Counted from the first letter of the stretch, positions 8,451-17,650 are shown. The stretch: 51,308 bases of DNA from UBA1351 sp964563505 (GCA_964563505.1 CAZLXW010000023.1:1-51308); one strand, 5' to 3'. The notes: generated by a model not told the origin, from the sequence alone. Made by a program: numbers and translations.

Positions 8451-10106
8451 TTATTCCGTTATTAGTTCATCGATAGCAGCGCCAGGAGCAACCATTGGAT
8501 AAACCATTTCATCCATATGTATTACACAATTAATAATAACCGGTCCCTCTATAGCCAAAGCTTCTTTTAGTTTCTTTTCTACGTCTTCTTTTTTATCAAT
8601 AGTTACACAAGAAACTCCAAATGCATCAGCCAAACTATTATAATTGATATCATCTAAATGGGTAAATGAATACCGCTGATCATAAAAAATGGTCTGCCAT
8701 TGTCTAACCATCCCTAATACATTATTATTAATAACAAGTACTTTTATGGGTAGTTTATATCTAGCTGCTGTAATCATCTCATTTAGATTCATTCTAAAAC
8801 TTCCATCACCCGCAATGTTCACGACCGTTTTATCCATATTACCTGCTTGAGCACCTAGTGCAGCTCCTGTGCCATATCCCATCGTTCCTAGCCCTCCGGA
8901 AGTCAAAAAATATCGCGGATCTTTAAATCGATAATACTGTGCCGCCCACATCTGATGTTGCCCGACTTCTGTTGTAATGATTGCATCACCACCTGTAATT
9001 TCATACAGTTTTTCAATCGTGTATTGCCCTGTTAAGCCTTCCGGATAAACAACCGGATAGGTTCTATGAATCGTACCAATTTCATCCATCCATTCGTCAT
9101 GATTTTGCTGTTCTAACTTTTCATTTAATGCCATTAAAACTTCTTTCACATCACCAATAATATCTTGGTCAACATTAACGTTTTTATTGATTTCAGCCGG
9201 ATCAATATCAATATGAATAACTTTTGCATTTTGTGCAAATTTATCCGTATTGCCTGTAACCCTATCACTAAACCTAGCACCAACGGCTATAAGCAAATCA
9301 CATTTTTGAACACCAATGTTGGAGGCTTTTGTTCCATGCATTCCAATCATTCCTGTGTAAAACGGATGTTGCCCTGGAAAACCACCCATTCCCATTAAAC
9401 TACAGGTAACTGGCGCTTGAATTTTCTCTGCAAATTCAACCATCTCATCTTTTGCATTAGAAATAACAACACCACCACCTGCAAAAATATATGGTTTCTC
9501 TGATTCATTGATAAGTCTAACCGCTTCATCAATATCACGCGGATTAATCGCTTCTGTACTCTTAATAATCGGTGCCGGTTTTTGATATGCATAGTCCGCT
9601 GTGTTAATTGAAACATCTTTGGGAATATCAATAAGAACCGGTCCCGGACGACCGGATTGAGCTATTTGAAATGCCTCTCGAACAATATTTGCTAAGTCTT
9701 TTACATCTTTAACGATATAATTGTGCTTCGTTACCGGCGCAGTTATCCCTGCAATATCAACTTCCTGGAAACTATCGCGACCCAATAGGCCAACCGGAAC
9801 ATTTCCCGTAATCGCTACCATAGGAATTGAATCCATGTGCGCTGTCGCAATACCTGTAACTAAATTTGTCGCCCCTGGACCTGATGTTGCAATACATACA
9901 CCGACTTTTCCTGTTGAACGCGCATAGCCATCGGCCGCATGCGAAGCACCTTGTTCATGAGAAGTTAAAATATGTTGGAAATGATCGAGTTGACGATATA
10001 TTTCATCGTAAATGTAAAGAACAGCACCTCCCGGAAAACCGAAAATTGTATCGACACCTTGTTCTTTTAGACATTCTAATAATATTTGAGATCCTGTTAA
10101 TTCCAT
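8451..10106 (-). CDS. ilvB: Acetolactate synthase, large (catalytic) subunit
   Basis: Thiamine-diphosphate enzyme that condenses pyruvate with pyruvate or 2-oxobutyrate, the first shared step of valine, leucine and isoleucine synthesis. The 551-residue length is normal. The catalytic glutamate is E51 in the segment TSHEQGASHAADGYAR. The ThDP/Mg motif GDGSFRMNLNE begins near residue 429 and ends with INNN. FAD-domain motifs and the C-terminal AFGV segment are present. It is last in the six-gene operon, after ilvD with a 13-base gap, while its regulatory subunit gene ilvN is first. The ATG follows AAAGGAGGA. Confidence 0.95.
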   Translation of the reverse strand: MELTGSQILLECLKEQGVDTIFGFPGGAVLYIYDEIYRQLDHFQHILTSHEQGASHAADGYARSTGKVGVCIATSGPGATNLVTGIATAHMDSIPMVAITGNVPVGLLGRDSFQEVDIAGITAPVTKHNYIVKDVKDLANIVREAFQIAQSGRPGPVLIDIPKDVSINTADYAYQKPAPIIKSTEAINPRDIDEAVRLINESEKPYIFAGGGVVISNAKDEMVEFAEKIQAPVTCSLMGMGGFPGQHPFYTGMIGMHGTKASNIGVQKCDLLIAVGARFSDRVTGNTDKFAQNAKVIHIDIDPAEINKNVNVDQDIIGDVKEVLMALNEKLEQQNHDEWMDEIGTIHRTYPVVYPEGLTGQYTIEKLYEITGGDAIITTEVGQHQMWAAQYYRFKDPRYFLTSGGLGTMGYGTGAALGAQAGNMDKTVVNIAGDGSFRMNLNEMITAARYKLPIKVLVINNNVLGMVRQWQTIFYDQRYSFTHLDDINYNSLADAFGVSCVTIDKKEDVEKKLKEALAIEGPVIINCVIHMDEMVYPMVAPGAAIDELITE

Positions 10107-10119
10107 AAGCGTTCCTCCT

Positions 10120-11778
10120 TTATTTAAGTACCGCTCCTGTGCTAGCTGAGGTTACCAGCTTTGCATACCTTGCAACATAACCTGTTTTGATTTTTGGTTC
10201 AAGTGGAACAAAGCTTTCACGACGCTTTGCTAATTCTTCATCTGTAACTTCGAGCTCAATTGTATTATTCAAAATATCAATAGCAATCATATCCCCTTCA
10301 TAGACTAAACCTATATTTCCGCCTTCTGCGGCTTCAGGTGAGACGTGGCCGATAGCAGCTCCTCGTGTTGCTCCACTAAAACGTCCGTCGGTAATTAAAG
10401 CAACTTGTTTATCTAAGTTCATACCGGCAAGTGCAGAAGTTGGTGATAGCATTTCTCGCATTCCCGGACCACCTTTGGGGCCTTCATAACGAATAACAAC
10501 CACATCTCCTGCAACAATATTCTTGGCATAAATCGCTTTAATCGCATCTTCTTCAGAGTCGAAAATTCTTGCGGGTCCTCTATGTTGAAGCATTTCTTCT
10601 GCAACTGCAGATTTTTTAACGACACATCCGTCCGGTGCAATATTACCACGTAAAACCGCGATGCCCCCTGATAAACTATAAGGATTATCAATAGGACGAA
10701 TAACATTTGTATCTTTATTCACCGCATATTTAATGTTTTCTTCAATTGTCTGACCATTTACCGTCATCAATGAGGTATTCACTAATTCTTTTTTTGCCAA
10801 CTCTTTCAATACGGCTTGTATTCCACCTGCAGCATATAAATCTTGTATATGATATGGACCAGCCGGTGCTAATTTACATAAGTTTGGTGTTGTTTGACTA
10901 ATTTCATTGGCTAAAGTAAGATCAAGCGGAACGCCTGCCTCGTATGCAATGGCCGGTAAGTGCAACATAGTATTTGTCGAACAGCCTAATGCCATATCCA
11001 CAGTTAGTGCATTTCTAAAAGCTTCTGGTGTCATGATGTCTCTGGGACGAATATTCTTTTCGAACATTTCCATAACTTTCATTCCAGCTGTTTTTGCTAA
11101 GCGAACACGCTCTGCATATACAGCCGGAATCGTTCCATTTCCCGGAAGTCCCATTCCAATAACTTCGGTCAAACAATTCATTGAATTTGCAGTAAACATC
11201 CCTGAACATGAACCACAAGTTGGACATGCATTGTTTTCACATTCAAGAACCTCTGCTTCATCAATTAAACCGGCTTTATAAGATCCAACCGCTTCAAATA
11301 CTGAATTCAAATCTAAGTGTTTACCATTTTTTTCAAGAGACAGCATAGCGCCACCACTTACAATAACTGTCGGAATGTTTACGCGTGCTGCTGCCATTAA
11401 CATTCCGGGGACTACTTTATCACAATTAGGCACCATAACGAGTGCGTCAAATCCATGGGCTAATGTCATTGTTTCAATTGAATCTGCTATAAGTTCTCTT
11501 GAAACTAGAGAATAATGCATTCCTTTATGCCCCATAGCAATACCATCACATACTGCAATTGAGGGAAATTGTGCCGGTGTTCCCCCTGCCATTGTCACGC
11601 CTGTTTTTACGGCATTGACAATAGTATCTAAGTGAATATGGCCCGGAACAATATCATTTTGTGAGTTCACAATTCCAATAAGCGGTCTTTTTAATTCTTC
11701 ATCTGTATATCCCATGGCCTTTAACAAGGATCTATGGGGCGCTCTCTCGATTCCTGTTTTAACTTGATCACTATTCAT
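10120..11778 (-). CDS. ilvD: Dihydroxy-acid dehydratase
   Basis: Iron-sulphur dehydratase that converts 2,3-dihydroxy-isovalerate and its methylvalerate homologue to the 2-oxoacids in valine and isoleucine synthesis. It has 552 residues, normal for the family. The cluster-binding segment NACPTCGSCSGMFTANSMNC lies near residue 185, and further family blocks (VPNCDKVVPGML, RFSGATRGAAIGHVSPEA) are intact. It sits between leuB and ilvB in the operon, with AAAGGAGG before the ATG and gaps of only 13-14 bases on either side. Confidence 0.96.
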   Translation of the reverse strand: MNSDQVKTGIERAPHRSLLKAMGYTDEELKRPLIGIVNSQNDIVPGHIHLDTIVNAVKTGVTMAGGTPAQFPSIAVCDGIAMGHKGMHYSLVSRELIADSIETMTLAHGFDALVMVPNCDKVVPGMLMAAARVNIPTVIVSGGAMLSLEKNGKHLDLNSVFEAVGSYKAGLIDEAEVLECENNACPTCGSCSGMFTANSMNCLTEVIGMGLPGNGTIPAVYAERVRLAKTAGMKVMEMFEKNIRPRDIMTPEAFRNALTVDMALGCSTNTMLHLPAIAYEAGVPLDLTLANEISQTTPNLCKLAPAGPYHIQDLYAAGGIQAVLKELAKKELVNTSLMTVNGQTIEENIKYAVNKDTNVIRPIDNPYSLSGGIAVLRGNIAPDGCVVKKSAVAEEMLQHRGPARIFDSEEDAIKAIYAKNIVAGDVVVIRYEGPKGGPGMREMLSPTSALAGMNLDKQVALITDGRFSGATRGAAIGHVSPEAAEGGNIGLVYEGDMIAIDILNNTIELEVTDEELAKRRESFVPLEPKIKTGYVARYAKLVTSASTGAVLK

Positions 11779-11792
11779 CTAAAAACCTCCTT

Positions 11793-12863
11793 TTAGATTT
11801 GTTCACATAGTAGACGGCCCATTTCTTTGGTTCCGACTAACTTACCTCCCGGACTCATAATATCTCCGGTTCTATATCCAGCTGCCAAGACATTTTCAAC
11901 AGCTTTTTCGATTACTTTAGCTTCTTCTTCAAGATCAAATGAATATCGTAACATCATTGCCATAGATAATACCGTTGCTATCGGATTTGCTTTATCTTGA
12001 CCGGCAATATCCGGCGCCGAACCATGAATCGGTTCATACATACCAATTTTACCCTCACCTAACGAAGCTGAAGGCAACATGCCGATGGATCCTGTAATCA
12101 TACTAGCTTCATCTGATAGAATATCTCCGAACATATTTCCGGTAACTATTGTATCAAATTGTTTTGGATTAATAACAAGTTGCATGGCTGCATTGTCTAC
12201 ATAGAGATGATTCAACTCAACTTGTGGATAATCTTTTGCCACTTCTAAAACAACTTTTCTCCATAACCTTGAATTCTCTAAGACATTCGCTTTATCAACA
12301 CTGGTTAATTTCTTACCACGTTTCATGGCAATATCAAAAGCATTCCTTGCAATACGTTCAACTTCTTTTTCTGAATACATCATTGTATCATAGGAATACG
12401 CACCATTTTCTCCGGTTCCTTGCCCACGTTCACCGAAATATATACCCCCGGTTAATTCCCGAACAACCATAATGTCCAGTCCTTGGCCAATGATTTCATC
12501 TTTGATTGGACAAGCCGCTTGCAGTTCTTTATACATCACTGCCGGTCTTAAATTAGCATATAAGCCTAATGCACTTCGCAGTCCTAACAAGGCTACTTCC
12601 GGCCGCAAATTCCCAGGTAGGTGGTCCCACTGAGGTCCTCCAACTGCTCCTAAAATAACGGAGTCAGAGTTCTTGCAGACATCAATTGTCTCTTGAGGAA
12701 GGGGATGCCCCGTTGCATCAATCGCAGCTCCACCAGCTAATACTTCTTCATATGAAAATGTATGTCCATATTTTTCACCGACAATATCTAATAATTTTAT
12801 TGCTTGATCTACAATATCCGGACCGATACCGTCACCTTTAATAACCGCACATTTAAAATTCAT
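11793..12863 (-). CDS. leuB: 3-isopropylmalate dehydrogenase
   Basis: NAD-dependent beta-decarboxylating dehydrogenase, 356 residues. The substrate-binding segments (LLGLRSALGLYANLRP, VRELTGGIYFGERG) and the cofactor motif YEPIHGSAPDIAGQ are intact. In leucine synthesis it oxidises 3-isopropylmalate; in the citramalate route the same enzyme oxidises 3-methylmalate to 2-oxobutyrate. It follows cimA directly, and leuA, leuC and leuD are absent from this operon. That context suggests a role in making isoleucine precursor as well as leucine. Confidence 0.95.
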   Translation of the reverse strand: MNFKCAVIKGDGIGPDIVDQAIKLLDIVGEKYGHTFSYEEVLAGGAAIDATGHPLPQETIDVCKNSDSVILGAVGGPQWDHLPGNLRPEVALLGLRSALGLYANLRPAVMYKELQAACPIKDEIIGQGLDIMVVRELTGGIYFGERGQGTGENGAYSYDTMMYSEKEVERIARNAFDIAMKRGKKLTSVDKANVLENSRLWRKVVLEVAKDYPQVELNHLYVDNAAMQLVINPKQFDTIVTGNMFGDILSDEASMITGSIGMLPSASLGEGKIGMYEPIHGSAPDIAGQDKANPIATVLSMAMMLRYSFDLEEEAKVIEKAVENVLAAGYRTGDIMSPGGKLVGTKEMGRLLCEQI

Positions 12864-12886
12864 TCTTCTACCTCTTTTTCTGTGTA

Positions 12887-14479
12887 TTATATATATTCTT
12901 TTGCCCGTTCTTCCAAATCACGTAATAGTTTAATCTCTATCGAATCAATAAGCGCGATTAAACTTGCATCAATTACATCTGTTGATACGCCAACCGTCGA
13001 CCATACTTTTTTACCATCTGTTGATGTGATAAGCACTCGAACTTTTGCAGCCGTCGCATCTTTAGAATCTAATACTCGAACTTTATAATCGGTTAAATGT
13101 ACTTTTTTCAAATTCGGATAAAAAGATTCCAATGCAATTCGAAGAGCTTTATCCAAGGCATTAACAGGACCATCACCTTCTGCCGCACTAATTTTCATTT
13201 CACCTTCTACTGCAACCTTAACAATGGCATATGCACTAAAATTCTCATCTGCAGATGGTTTTTCACCCATAATCTTAAAGTACTTCAGTTCAAAGAAGGG
13301 TTTGTATTTACCTAACTCTTTTCGTATAATCAGCTCAAATGTACTTTCTGCACCTTCAAATTGATATCCTTCATGTTCAAGTTCCTTTAATCGCTGCATA
13401 AGACTTGATGTTTCAGGTGAGTTTTTTTCGATTTCCGGAACAATATTTTGTACTTTTTTTAAAAGAAGACTTCGTCCTGCGACTTCACTCATCAAAAAGC
13501 GTCGTGTATTTCCAATAACTTCCGGAGATAAATGTTCAAAACTACTTGTATTTTTATTAATTCCATCAATATGCATGCCACCTTTATGGGTAAATGCATT
13601 TTTTCCAACAAATCCCATACTTGGATTCAAAACAATATTCGCAGTTTCTGCAATATATCTCGCTACGGAGGTTAAATTTTCAATATTTTCTTCAGGAACA
13701 CACGCATATCCTTGTTTTACCTGAATATTTCCAATGACCATTGCAAGATTTGCATTGCCACATCGTTCTCCAAAACCAATAAAAGTTCCCTGCACCTGTG
13801 TTGCTCCGGCATCCACTGCCATAATCGAATTTGCAACTGCAGTTCCACTGTCATCATGACAATGTATACCAATATTTCCTTCAATTTTGGATACAACATC
13901 CTGCGTGATTGTTTGGACTTCTATAGGTGAAGTCCCTCCATTCGTATCACATAAAACAATACTTTCAACACCGGACTTCGCCGCTGTGACTAAGGTTAAC
14001 AAGGCATATTCCTTATTGCTTTTATATCCATCGAAAAAATGTTCCGCATCAAAAACAACTTTTTTACCTTGTTCATTCATAAATAGAATCGTCTCTTCAA
14101 TCATCTTCAGATTTTCTTCCAAAGTTGTATTGATAATATCTGTCACATGAAAATCCCAGGTTTTTCCAAAAATAGCAACATACTCTGTCTCTGCTTCTAA
14201 CAAGGATTGAATATTGCGGTCATCTTCTACCTTAATATTTTTTCTACGTGTACTTCCAAAAGCAACTAATTTTGCTTGTTTTAGCTGAATATTTTTCATT
14301 TCTGCAAAGAACTCTAAATCTTTAGGATTCGACCCAGGATTTCCTGCCTCTATAAATGGAACACCAAATTCATCAAGCGCTTTGACAATACCTATTTTAT
14401 CTAATACGGAAAAAGATATCCCTTCACCTTGTGCTCCATCACGTAATGTCGAATCATAGATTTCAATATATTTACCCAA
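12887..14479 (-). CDS. cimA: (R)-citramalate synthase
   Basis: Condenses acetyl-CoA with pyruvate to citramalate, the committed step of the threonine-independent route to 2-oxobutyrate and isoleucine. It is a DRE-TIM protein of about 530 residues. The N-terminus has YDSTLRDGAQGEGISFS, the metal motif is IHCHDDSGTAVANS, and a C-terminal LeuA-type dimer/allosteric domain follows (about 395-530). The DGAQGEG form and the length fit the CimA group rather than LeuA. The start is taken as the TTG at 14479, nine bases after AAGGAG; an in-frame TTG at 14488 is too close to that site. It lies downstream of a 33-bp perfect palindrome that separates it from ilvC. Confidence 0.9.
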   Translation of the reverse strand: MGKYIEIYDSTLRDGAQGEGISFSVLDKIGIVKALDEFGVPFIEAGNPGSNPKDLEFFAEMKNIQLKQAKLVAFGSTRRKNIKVEDDRNIQSLLEAETEYVAIFGKTWDFHVTDIINTTLEENLKMIEETILFMNEQGKKVVFDAEHFFDGYKSNKEYALLTLVTAAKSGVESIVLCDTNGGTSPIEVQTITQDVVSKIEGNIGIHCHDDSGTAVANSIMAVDAGATQVQGTFIGFGERCGNANLAMVIGNIQVKQGYACVPEENIENLTSVARYIAETANIVLNPSMGFVGKNAFTHKGGMHIDGINKNTSSFEHLSPEVIGNTRRFLMSEVAGRSLLLKKVQNIVPEIEKNSPETSSLMQRLKELEHEGYQFEGAESTFELIIRKELGKYKPFFELKYFKIMGEKPSADENFSAYAIVKVAVEGEMKISAAEGDGPVNALDKALRIALESFYPNLKKVHLTDYKVRVLDSKDATAAKVRVLITSTDGKKVWSTVGVSTDVIDASLIALIDSIEIKLLRDLEERAKEYI

Positions 14480-14505
14480 TCGAATCAACTCCTTACCTTT
14501 TTGCG

Positions 14506-14538
14506 AAAGGATACCATAATGACATTATGGTATCCTTT
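14506..14538. repeat. 33-bp perfect palindrome between ilvC and cimA
   Basis: Arms of 16 bp (AAAGGATACCATAATG at 14506-14521 and its exact complement at 14523-14538) flank a single base. On the operon's strand it gives a very stable hairpin with no T-run behind it, so it is unlikely to be a full terminator. It may stabilise or process the mRNA 3' of ilvC, or damp transcription into cimA. Confidence 0.75.
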
Positions 14539-14555
14539 TCAAAAAGAATGATTGT

Positions 14556-15545
14556 TTACTTCATCCAACTCATCATTTTACGTAACTCGGCACCAACTTG
14601 TTCTACTTGTAATTCTGATTCCATTCGTCTTCTTGCTTTCAATGAAGGTTTTCCGGCTTTATTTTCAAGAATCCAACGATTTGCAAATGTTCCGTCTTGG
14701 ATTTCTGAAAGGACTTTTTTCATTTCTTTTTTTGTATCTTCTGTAATAATGCGTTTACCGATTGAGTAATCGCCAAACTCTGCAGTATCTGAAATTGAAT
14801 AACGCATAAAGCTCAATCCACCTTGAACCACTAAGTCAATAATCAGCTTCATTTCATGTACACATTCAAAATATGCACTTTCCGGTTGATATCCGGCTTC
14901 TACTAATGTTTCGAAACCAGCTTTCATCAATTCAGATACACCACCGCAAAGAACGGCTTGTTCACCAAAAAGATCTGTTTCTGTTTCTTCTTTAAATGTT
15001 GTCTCTAAGACACCTGCGCGCGCTCCACCAATACCTGCTGCATAGGCCAATGCTTTTGCTTGTGCATTTCCCGAAGCATCTTGATGAACAGCAATGAGAC
15101 ATGGCACACCTTTGCCTTCTTCATATTGGTATCTTACTGTATGCCCAGGACCTTTTGGAGCAACCATAAATACATCAACATCTGCCGGTGGAACAATTTG
15201 GTTAAAGTGAATATTAAATCCATGGGCAAATATTAATGAATTACCAGCTTCAAGGTTTGGTGCAATACTTTCTTTGTAAACGTCTGCTTGCGTCTCATCA
15301 GGCAATAAAATCATGACAATATCCGCTTGCTTTGTTGCCTCGGCAGCAACGGCTACTTTTAACCCATCTTTTTCAGCAATTTCCCAAGATTTGCTTCCTT
15401 CATATAATCCAACCACGACATTCACACCTGAATCTTTTAGGTTTCTAGCATGTGCATGCCCTTGTGAACCATATCCTATAACCGCTACAGTCTTTCCACT
15501 CAATAAGTCTAAATTACAATCACTTTCGTAAAACATTTTTGCCAT
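14556..15545 (-). CDS. ilvC: Ketol-acid reductoisomerase
   Basis: NADPH- and Mg-dependent enzyme that rearranges and reduces acetolactate and acetohydroxybutyrate in branched-chain amino-acid synthesis. The short class I form has about 329 residues. The Rossmann motif is GYGSQGHAHARNLKDSG near residues 19-35, and the C-terminal knotted domain has ETDLFGEQAVLCGG and YFECVHEMKLI. The start is taken at 15545 (MAKMFYES) because GGAGG lies eight bases before it; the upstream ATG at 15560 overlaps that ribosome site. It is second in the operon, 31 bases after ilvN. Confidence 0.96.
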   Translation of the reverse strand: MAKMFYESDCNLDLLSGKTVAVIGYGSQGHAHARNLKDSGVNVVVGLYEGSKSWEIAEKDGLKVAVAAEATKQADIVMILLPDETQADVYKESIAPNLEAGNSLIFAHGFNIHFNQIVPPADVDVFMVAPKGPGHTVRYQYEEGKGVPCLIAVHQDASGNAQAKALAYAAGIGGARAGVLETTFKEETETDLFGEQAVLCGGVSELMKAGFETLVEAGYQPESAYFECVHEMKLIIDLVVQGGLSFMRYSISDTAEFGDYSIGKRIITEDTKKEMKKVLSEIQDGTFANRWILENKAGKPSLKARRRMESELQVEQVGAELRKMMSWMK

Positions 15546-15576
15546 TTTCTTATCCTCCATCTAATTTTTTATCGGC

Positions 15577-16077
15577 TTAAAAATCTTCTTTTATATCTGC
15601 ATTCCCTTTTTGCAATGCAATAATTCCGGTACGAGTCATTTCCTTAATATTAAACGGCTCGACCATCTTTAAGAACGTATCAATTTCATCTTTATCTCCT
15701 GTTATTTCAACAGTCAAGGCTTCTGTCGCTACATCAACAATGGTTGCATCAAACAAGTCAATAATTCCCACAACTTCAATACGTGTTTGACTTGAAGCTT
15801 CAATTTTGACCAAAGCAAGTTCACTACAAACTGCAAGGTTTTGTGGTAATTGTTTAATATACAAAACATCATGTAATTTATCCAGTTGTTTAATAATTTG
15901 GTCAATAATTTGATCATCACCTCGGGCAACAATAGTCATTCTTGACATTTCCGGATGTTCTGTCTCTCCAACAGATAAACTGTCAATATTATAGCCTCTT
16001 CGACTAAATAAACCAACCACTCGACTCAAAACACCTGAATGATTACTCACTAATACAGATAATACATGTCTATGCAT
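15577..16077 (-). CDS. ilvN: Acetolactate synthase, small (regulatory) subunit
   Basis: The 166-residue regulatory subunit activates IlvB and usually confers valine feedback inhibition. An N-terminal ACT domain (VLSVLVSNHSGVLSRVVGLF, then RRGYNIDSLSVG) is followed by the second half of the small subunit, with its IKIEA-like strands. It is the first gene of the operon and lies directly after the T-box leader. The ATG follows GGAGGAAGCT. The symbol ilvH would be equally valid for this family. Confidence 0.94.
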   Translation of the reverse strand: MHRHVLSVLVSNHSGVLSRVVGLFSRRGYNIDSLSVGETEHPEMSRMTIVARGDDQIIDQIIKQLDKLHDVLYIKQLPQNLAVCSELALVKIEASSQTRIEVVGIIDLFDATIVDVATEALTVEITGDKDEIDTFLKMVEPFNIKEMTRTGIIALQKGNADIKEDF

Positions 16078-16191
16078 AGCTTCCTCCTTCTACGGTCTCC
16101 CGTCATATAATAACTCCATTACATTATACACGATATTCCTAGCATTTGTAACGTTATTTCAAGTATGGTTTTAACACCTAAACCCAAGTGT

Positions 16192-16460
16192 AAAATAAAC
16201 GCCCCTACAGAAAAAACACTGTAGGGGCGACATAACCGCGTTACCACCCTATTTGTCATGAAAATATGACCACTCATTCGGATTCTATCAAATCCTAGTC
16301 GTTAACGGAACATACCGTATTTGCCTAATTGTTTTCAGCAAATCTGCTCAAGAGTGATTTTCAAACACCATATTATCATCTTACACCAAGCGATGACTCT
16401 CTAAAAATAGGGGGTAATTGATTTTCTCCATCACTGCATTTAATTTAATAGATTGTTAGA
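16192..16460 (-). promoter_or_regulatory. T-box leader of the ilv operon (likely isoleucine)
   Basis: The conserved T-box AGGGTGGTAACGCGG is at 16236-16250 on the minus strand. It is followed by an intrinsic terminator (stem CGCCCCTACAG/CTGTAGGGGCG, 16200-16229, then TTTATTTT). Upstream, the stem I region carries AGAGAG and the closing CTCTTGAG motif. Aligned to the pheS leader of this window, the specifier after GAA-N would be ATC (16356-16358), an isoleucine codon. Uncharged tRNA should bind and open the terminator. The T-box itself is certain. The specifier is less so, because AGTGAT/ATCACT pairing could include it. Confidence 0.92.
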
Positions 16461-16463
16461 TAT

Positions 16464-16492
16464 ATTGTAGCAATCTTGTTATGGCTTGTCAA
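16464..16492 (-). promoter_or_regulatory. Promoter of the ilv operon
   Basis: TTGACA (16487-16492) and TACAAT (16464-16469) are separated by 17 bp on the minus strand. Transcription would begin near 16457, just before stem I of the T-box leader. Between this promoter and the next gene end at 16584 there is about 90 bp of AT-rich sequence with no clear terminator. Confidence 0.85.
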
Positions 16493-16583
16493 CCTCTAAA
16501 AAACAATATAAACACTAAATCATAAATAGAATATAATTATTATGCATGTAATCCATAACCCATAGTTATATGCAAGTTAAGCT

Positions 16584-17045
16584 CTAATTTATAACACTTT
16601 TTACTTTAATCAAACCTTTTGAATCCACATAAACATCTATGATTTTTTCCACTTCTTCATAGGTCTGTTTAACCGCACCTGCATCATAAAGAAAAACTTC
16701 TTTACCGTCATAGGCTTCTATTAAAGCTTCGACTTCAACAAGGGAGATTTCTTCAGTTAAAGCTTGGTCTGTATAGAGTCTGTCTTCATAAACATATAGC
16801 GCTAATGAAACATACTCATCTTCTACCTCTTCCTCTTCCGATGTTACTCCAGCTTCTGATTGCGAATCTGATTCCATTTCTGATTCAACTTGACTGGATT
16901 GATCTTGGTCTCCTATATTACCTTCGCCCCAATCCACTCCATTCCATCCAAAGCCTAGCAAACTTAATATTGCAACAATCATTGCTATGATTATTCCTTT
17001 TAATCCCGGTTTTTTCTTACGCTTTTCTTCATTGTTTTTTGCCAT
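16584..17045 (-). CDS. ExbD/TolR-like membrane-anchored protein with acidic linker
   Basis: A 153-residue protein with a basic N-terminus (NEEKRKKK), one membrane helix (about 17-35), a Ser/Glu/Asp-rich linker (about 45-75) and a C-terminal domain of about 75 residues. The domain pattern (SLALYVYEDRLY, EEISLVEVEALIEAY, KEVFLYDAGAVKQTYEEVEKIID) resembles the extracytoplasmic fold of ExbD/TolR: strand, helix, strand with an Asp, then a helix after a Tyr. The helix lacks the membrane Asp of true ExbD. It is the third gene of a module with an ExbB-like and an ExbD-like protein, 11 bases after the latter, with AAGGAGGA before the ATG. The fold match is by eye only and the function is unknown. Confidence 0.6.
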   Translation of the reverse strand: MAKNNEEKRKKKPGLKGIIIAMIVAILSLLGFGWNGVDWGEGNIGDQDQSSQVESEMESDSQSEAGVTSEEEEVEDEYVSLALYVYEDRLYTDQALTEEISLVEVEALIEAYDGKEVFLYDAGAVKQTYEEVEKIIDVYVDSKGLIKVKSVIN

Positions 17046-17056
17046 ATTAATCCTCC

Positions 17057-17650
17057 TTAGTAATGTATATACTGCATTTTATGAATTTTTGTTGTAGTTT
17101 CTTTTTCCTCGATATCCCGAAAAACATTCCATACTAAATCAAAGGCAAAGTTATATGTTCCTCCACGATCTTCAAGGGATAATAAGATATAATTTGCTTC
17201 TGTCTTATTCTCAGCAATTAATTCTTCAATAGTATTAAATAAGTCTACCTTGACTTGTTCAAGTGCCTGTTGATTATTACGAATACTCAATGGCAAAAAA
17301 ATCCGCGTCCTTTCCTCATTAACAACAACTTCATGACCACTTTCACTATCAATTCGAACTTCAATCACATAAAATTGCTCTGATATGAAATCTAATTGTT
17401 CCAACCGTTTTATCGGATCTTCACTTTCTAAGATTTCTGAGATTTGCCCAGCCAACATTTCCTGTTCATCCATAAGATATTCGACATTCATACGCTCTTG
17501 AAAGAGATCATTTTGCAATGCATTAATCTCACTTTGAGCTTCTTCTGTTTCCATACTCATTGTGACTAATAGCCCAAAAAGAAGTATTAAGACAACATCT
17601 AATAGAGATGTCAAATCGACAACTTTTTCTCTATTCGTCTGTTTGGTCAT
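17057..17650 (-). CDS. ExbD/TolR-like proton-channel partner
   Basis: A protein of about 197 residues with a short cytoplasmic N-terminus and one membrane helix (VVDLTSLLDVVLILLFGLLV, about 10-30). The polar pattern DLTSLLD places an Asp where ExbD/TolR/MotB proteins carry their proton-accepting residue. A Glu-rich coiled segment (about 35-90) precedes a globular extracytoplasmic domain. The domain ends in NYILLSLEDRGG and a helix, again recalling the ExbD fold. The start is set at 17650 because GGAGAGGGG lies seven bases before it; ATGs at 17656 and 17668 fit that site poorly. It overlaps the upstream ExbB-like gene by 20 bases, implying coupled translation and a shared complex. Confidence 0.7.
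   Translation of the reverse strand: MTKQTNREKVVDLTSLLDVVLILLFGLLVTMSMETEEAQSEINALQNDLFQERMNVEYLMDEQEMLAGQISEILESEDPIKRLEQLDFISEQFYVIEVRIDSESGHEVVVNEERTRIFLPLSIRNNQQALEQVKVDLFNTIEELIAENKTEANYILLSLEDRGGTYNFAFDLVWNVFRDIEEKETTTKIHKMQYIHY

Noticed and set aside
10907..11281. Reading frame of 124 codons on the plus strand
   Set aside because: Antisense shadow of ilvD, with no ribosome site or recognisable protein features.
14431..14769. Reading frame of 112 codons on the plus strand crossing the ilvC-cimA gap
   Set aside because: It is antisense to both genes and runs through the palindrome; no start site supports it.
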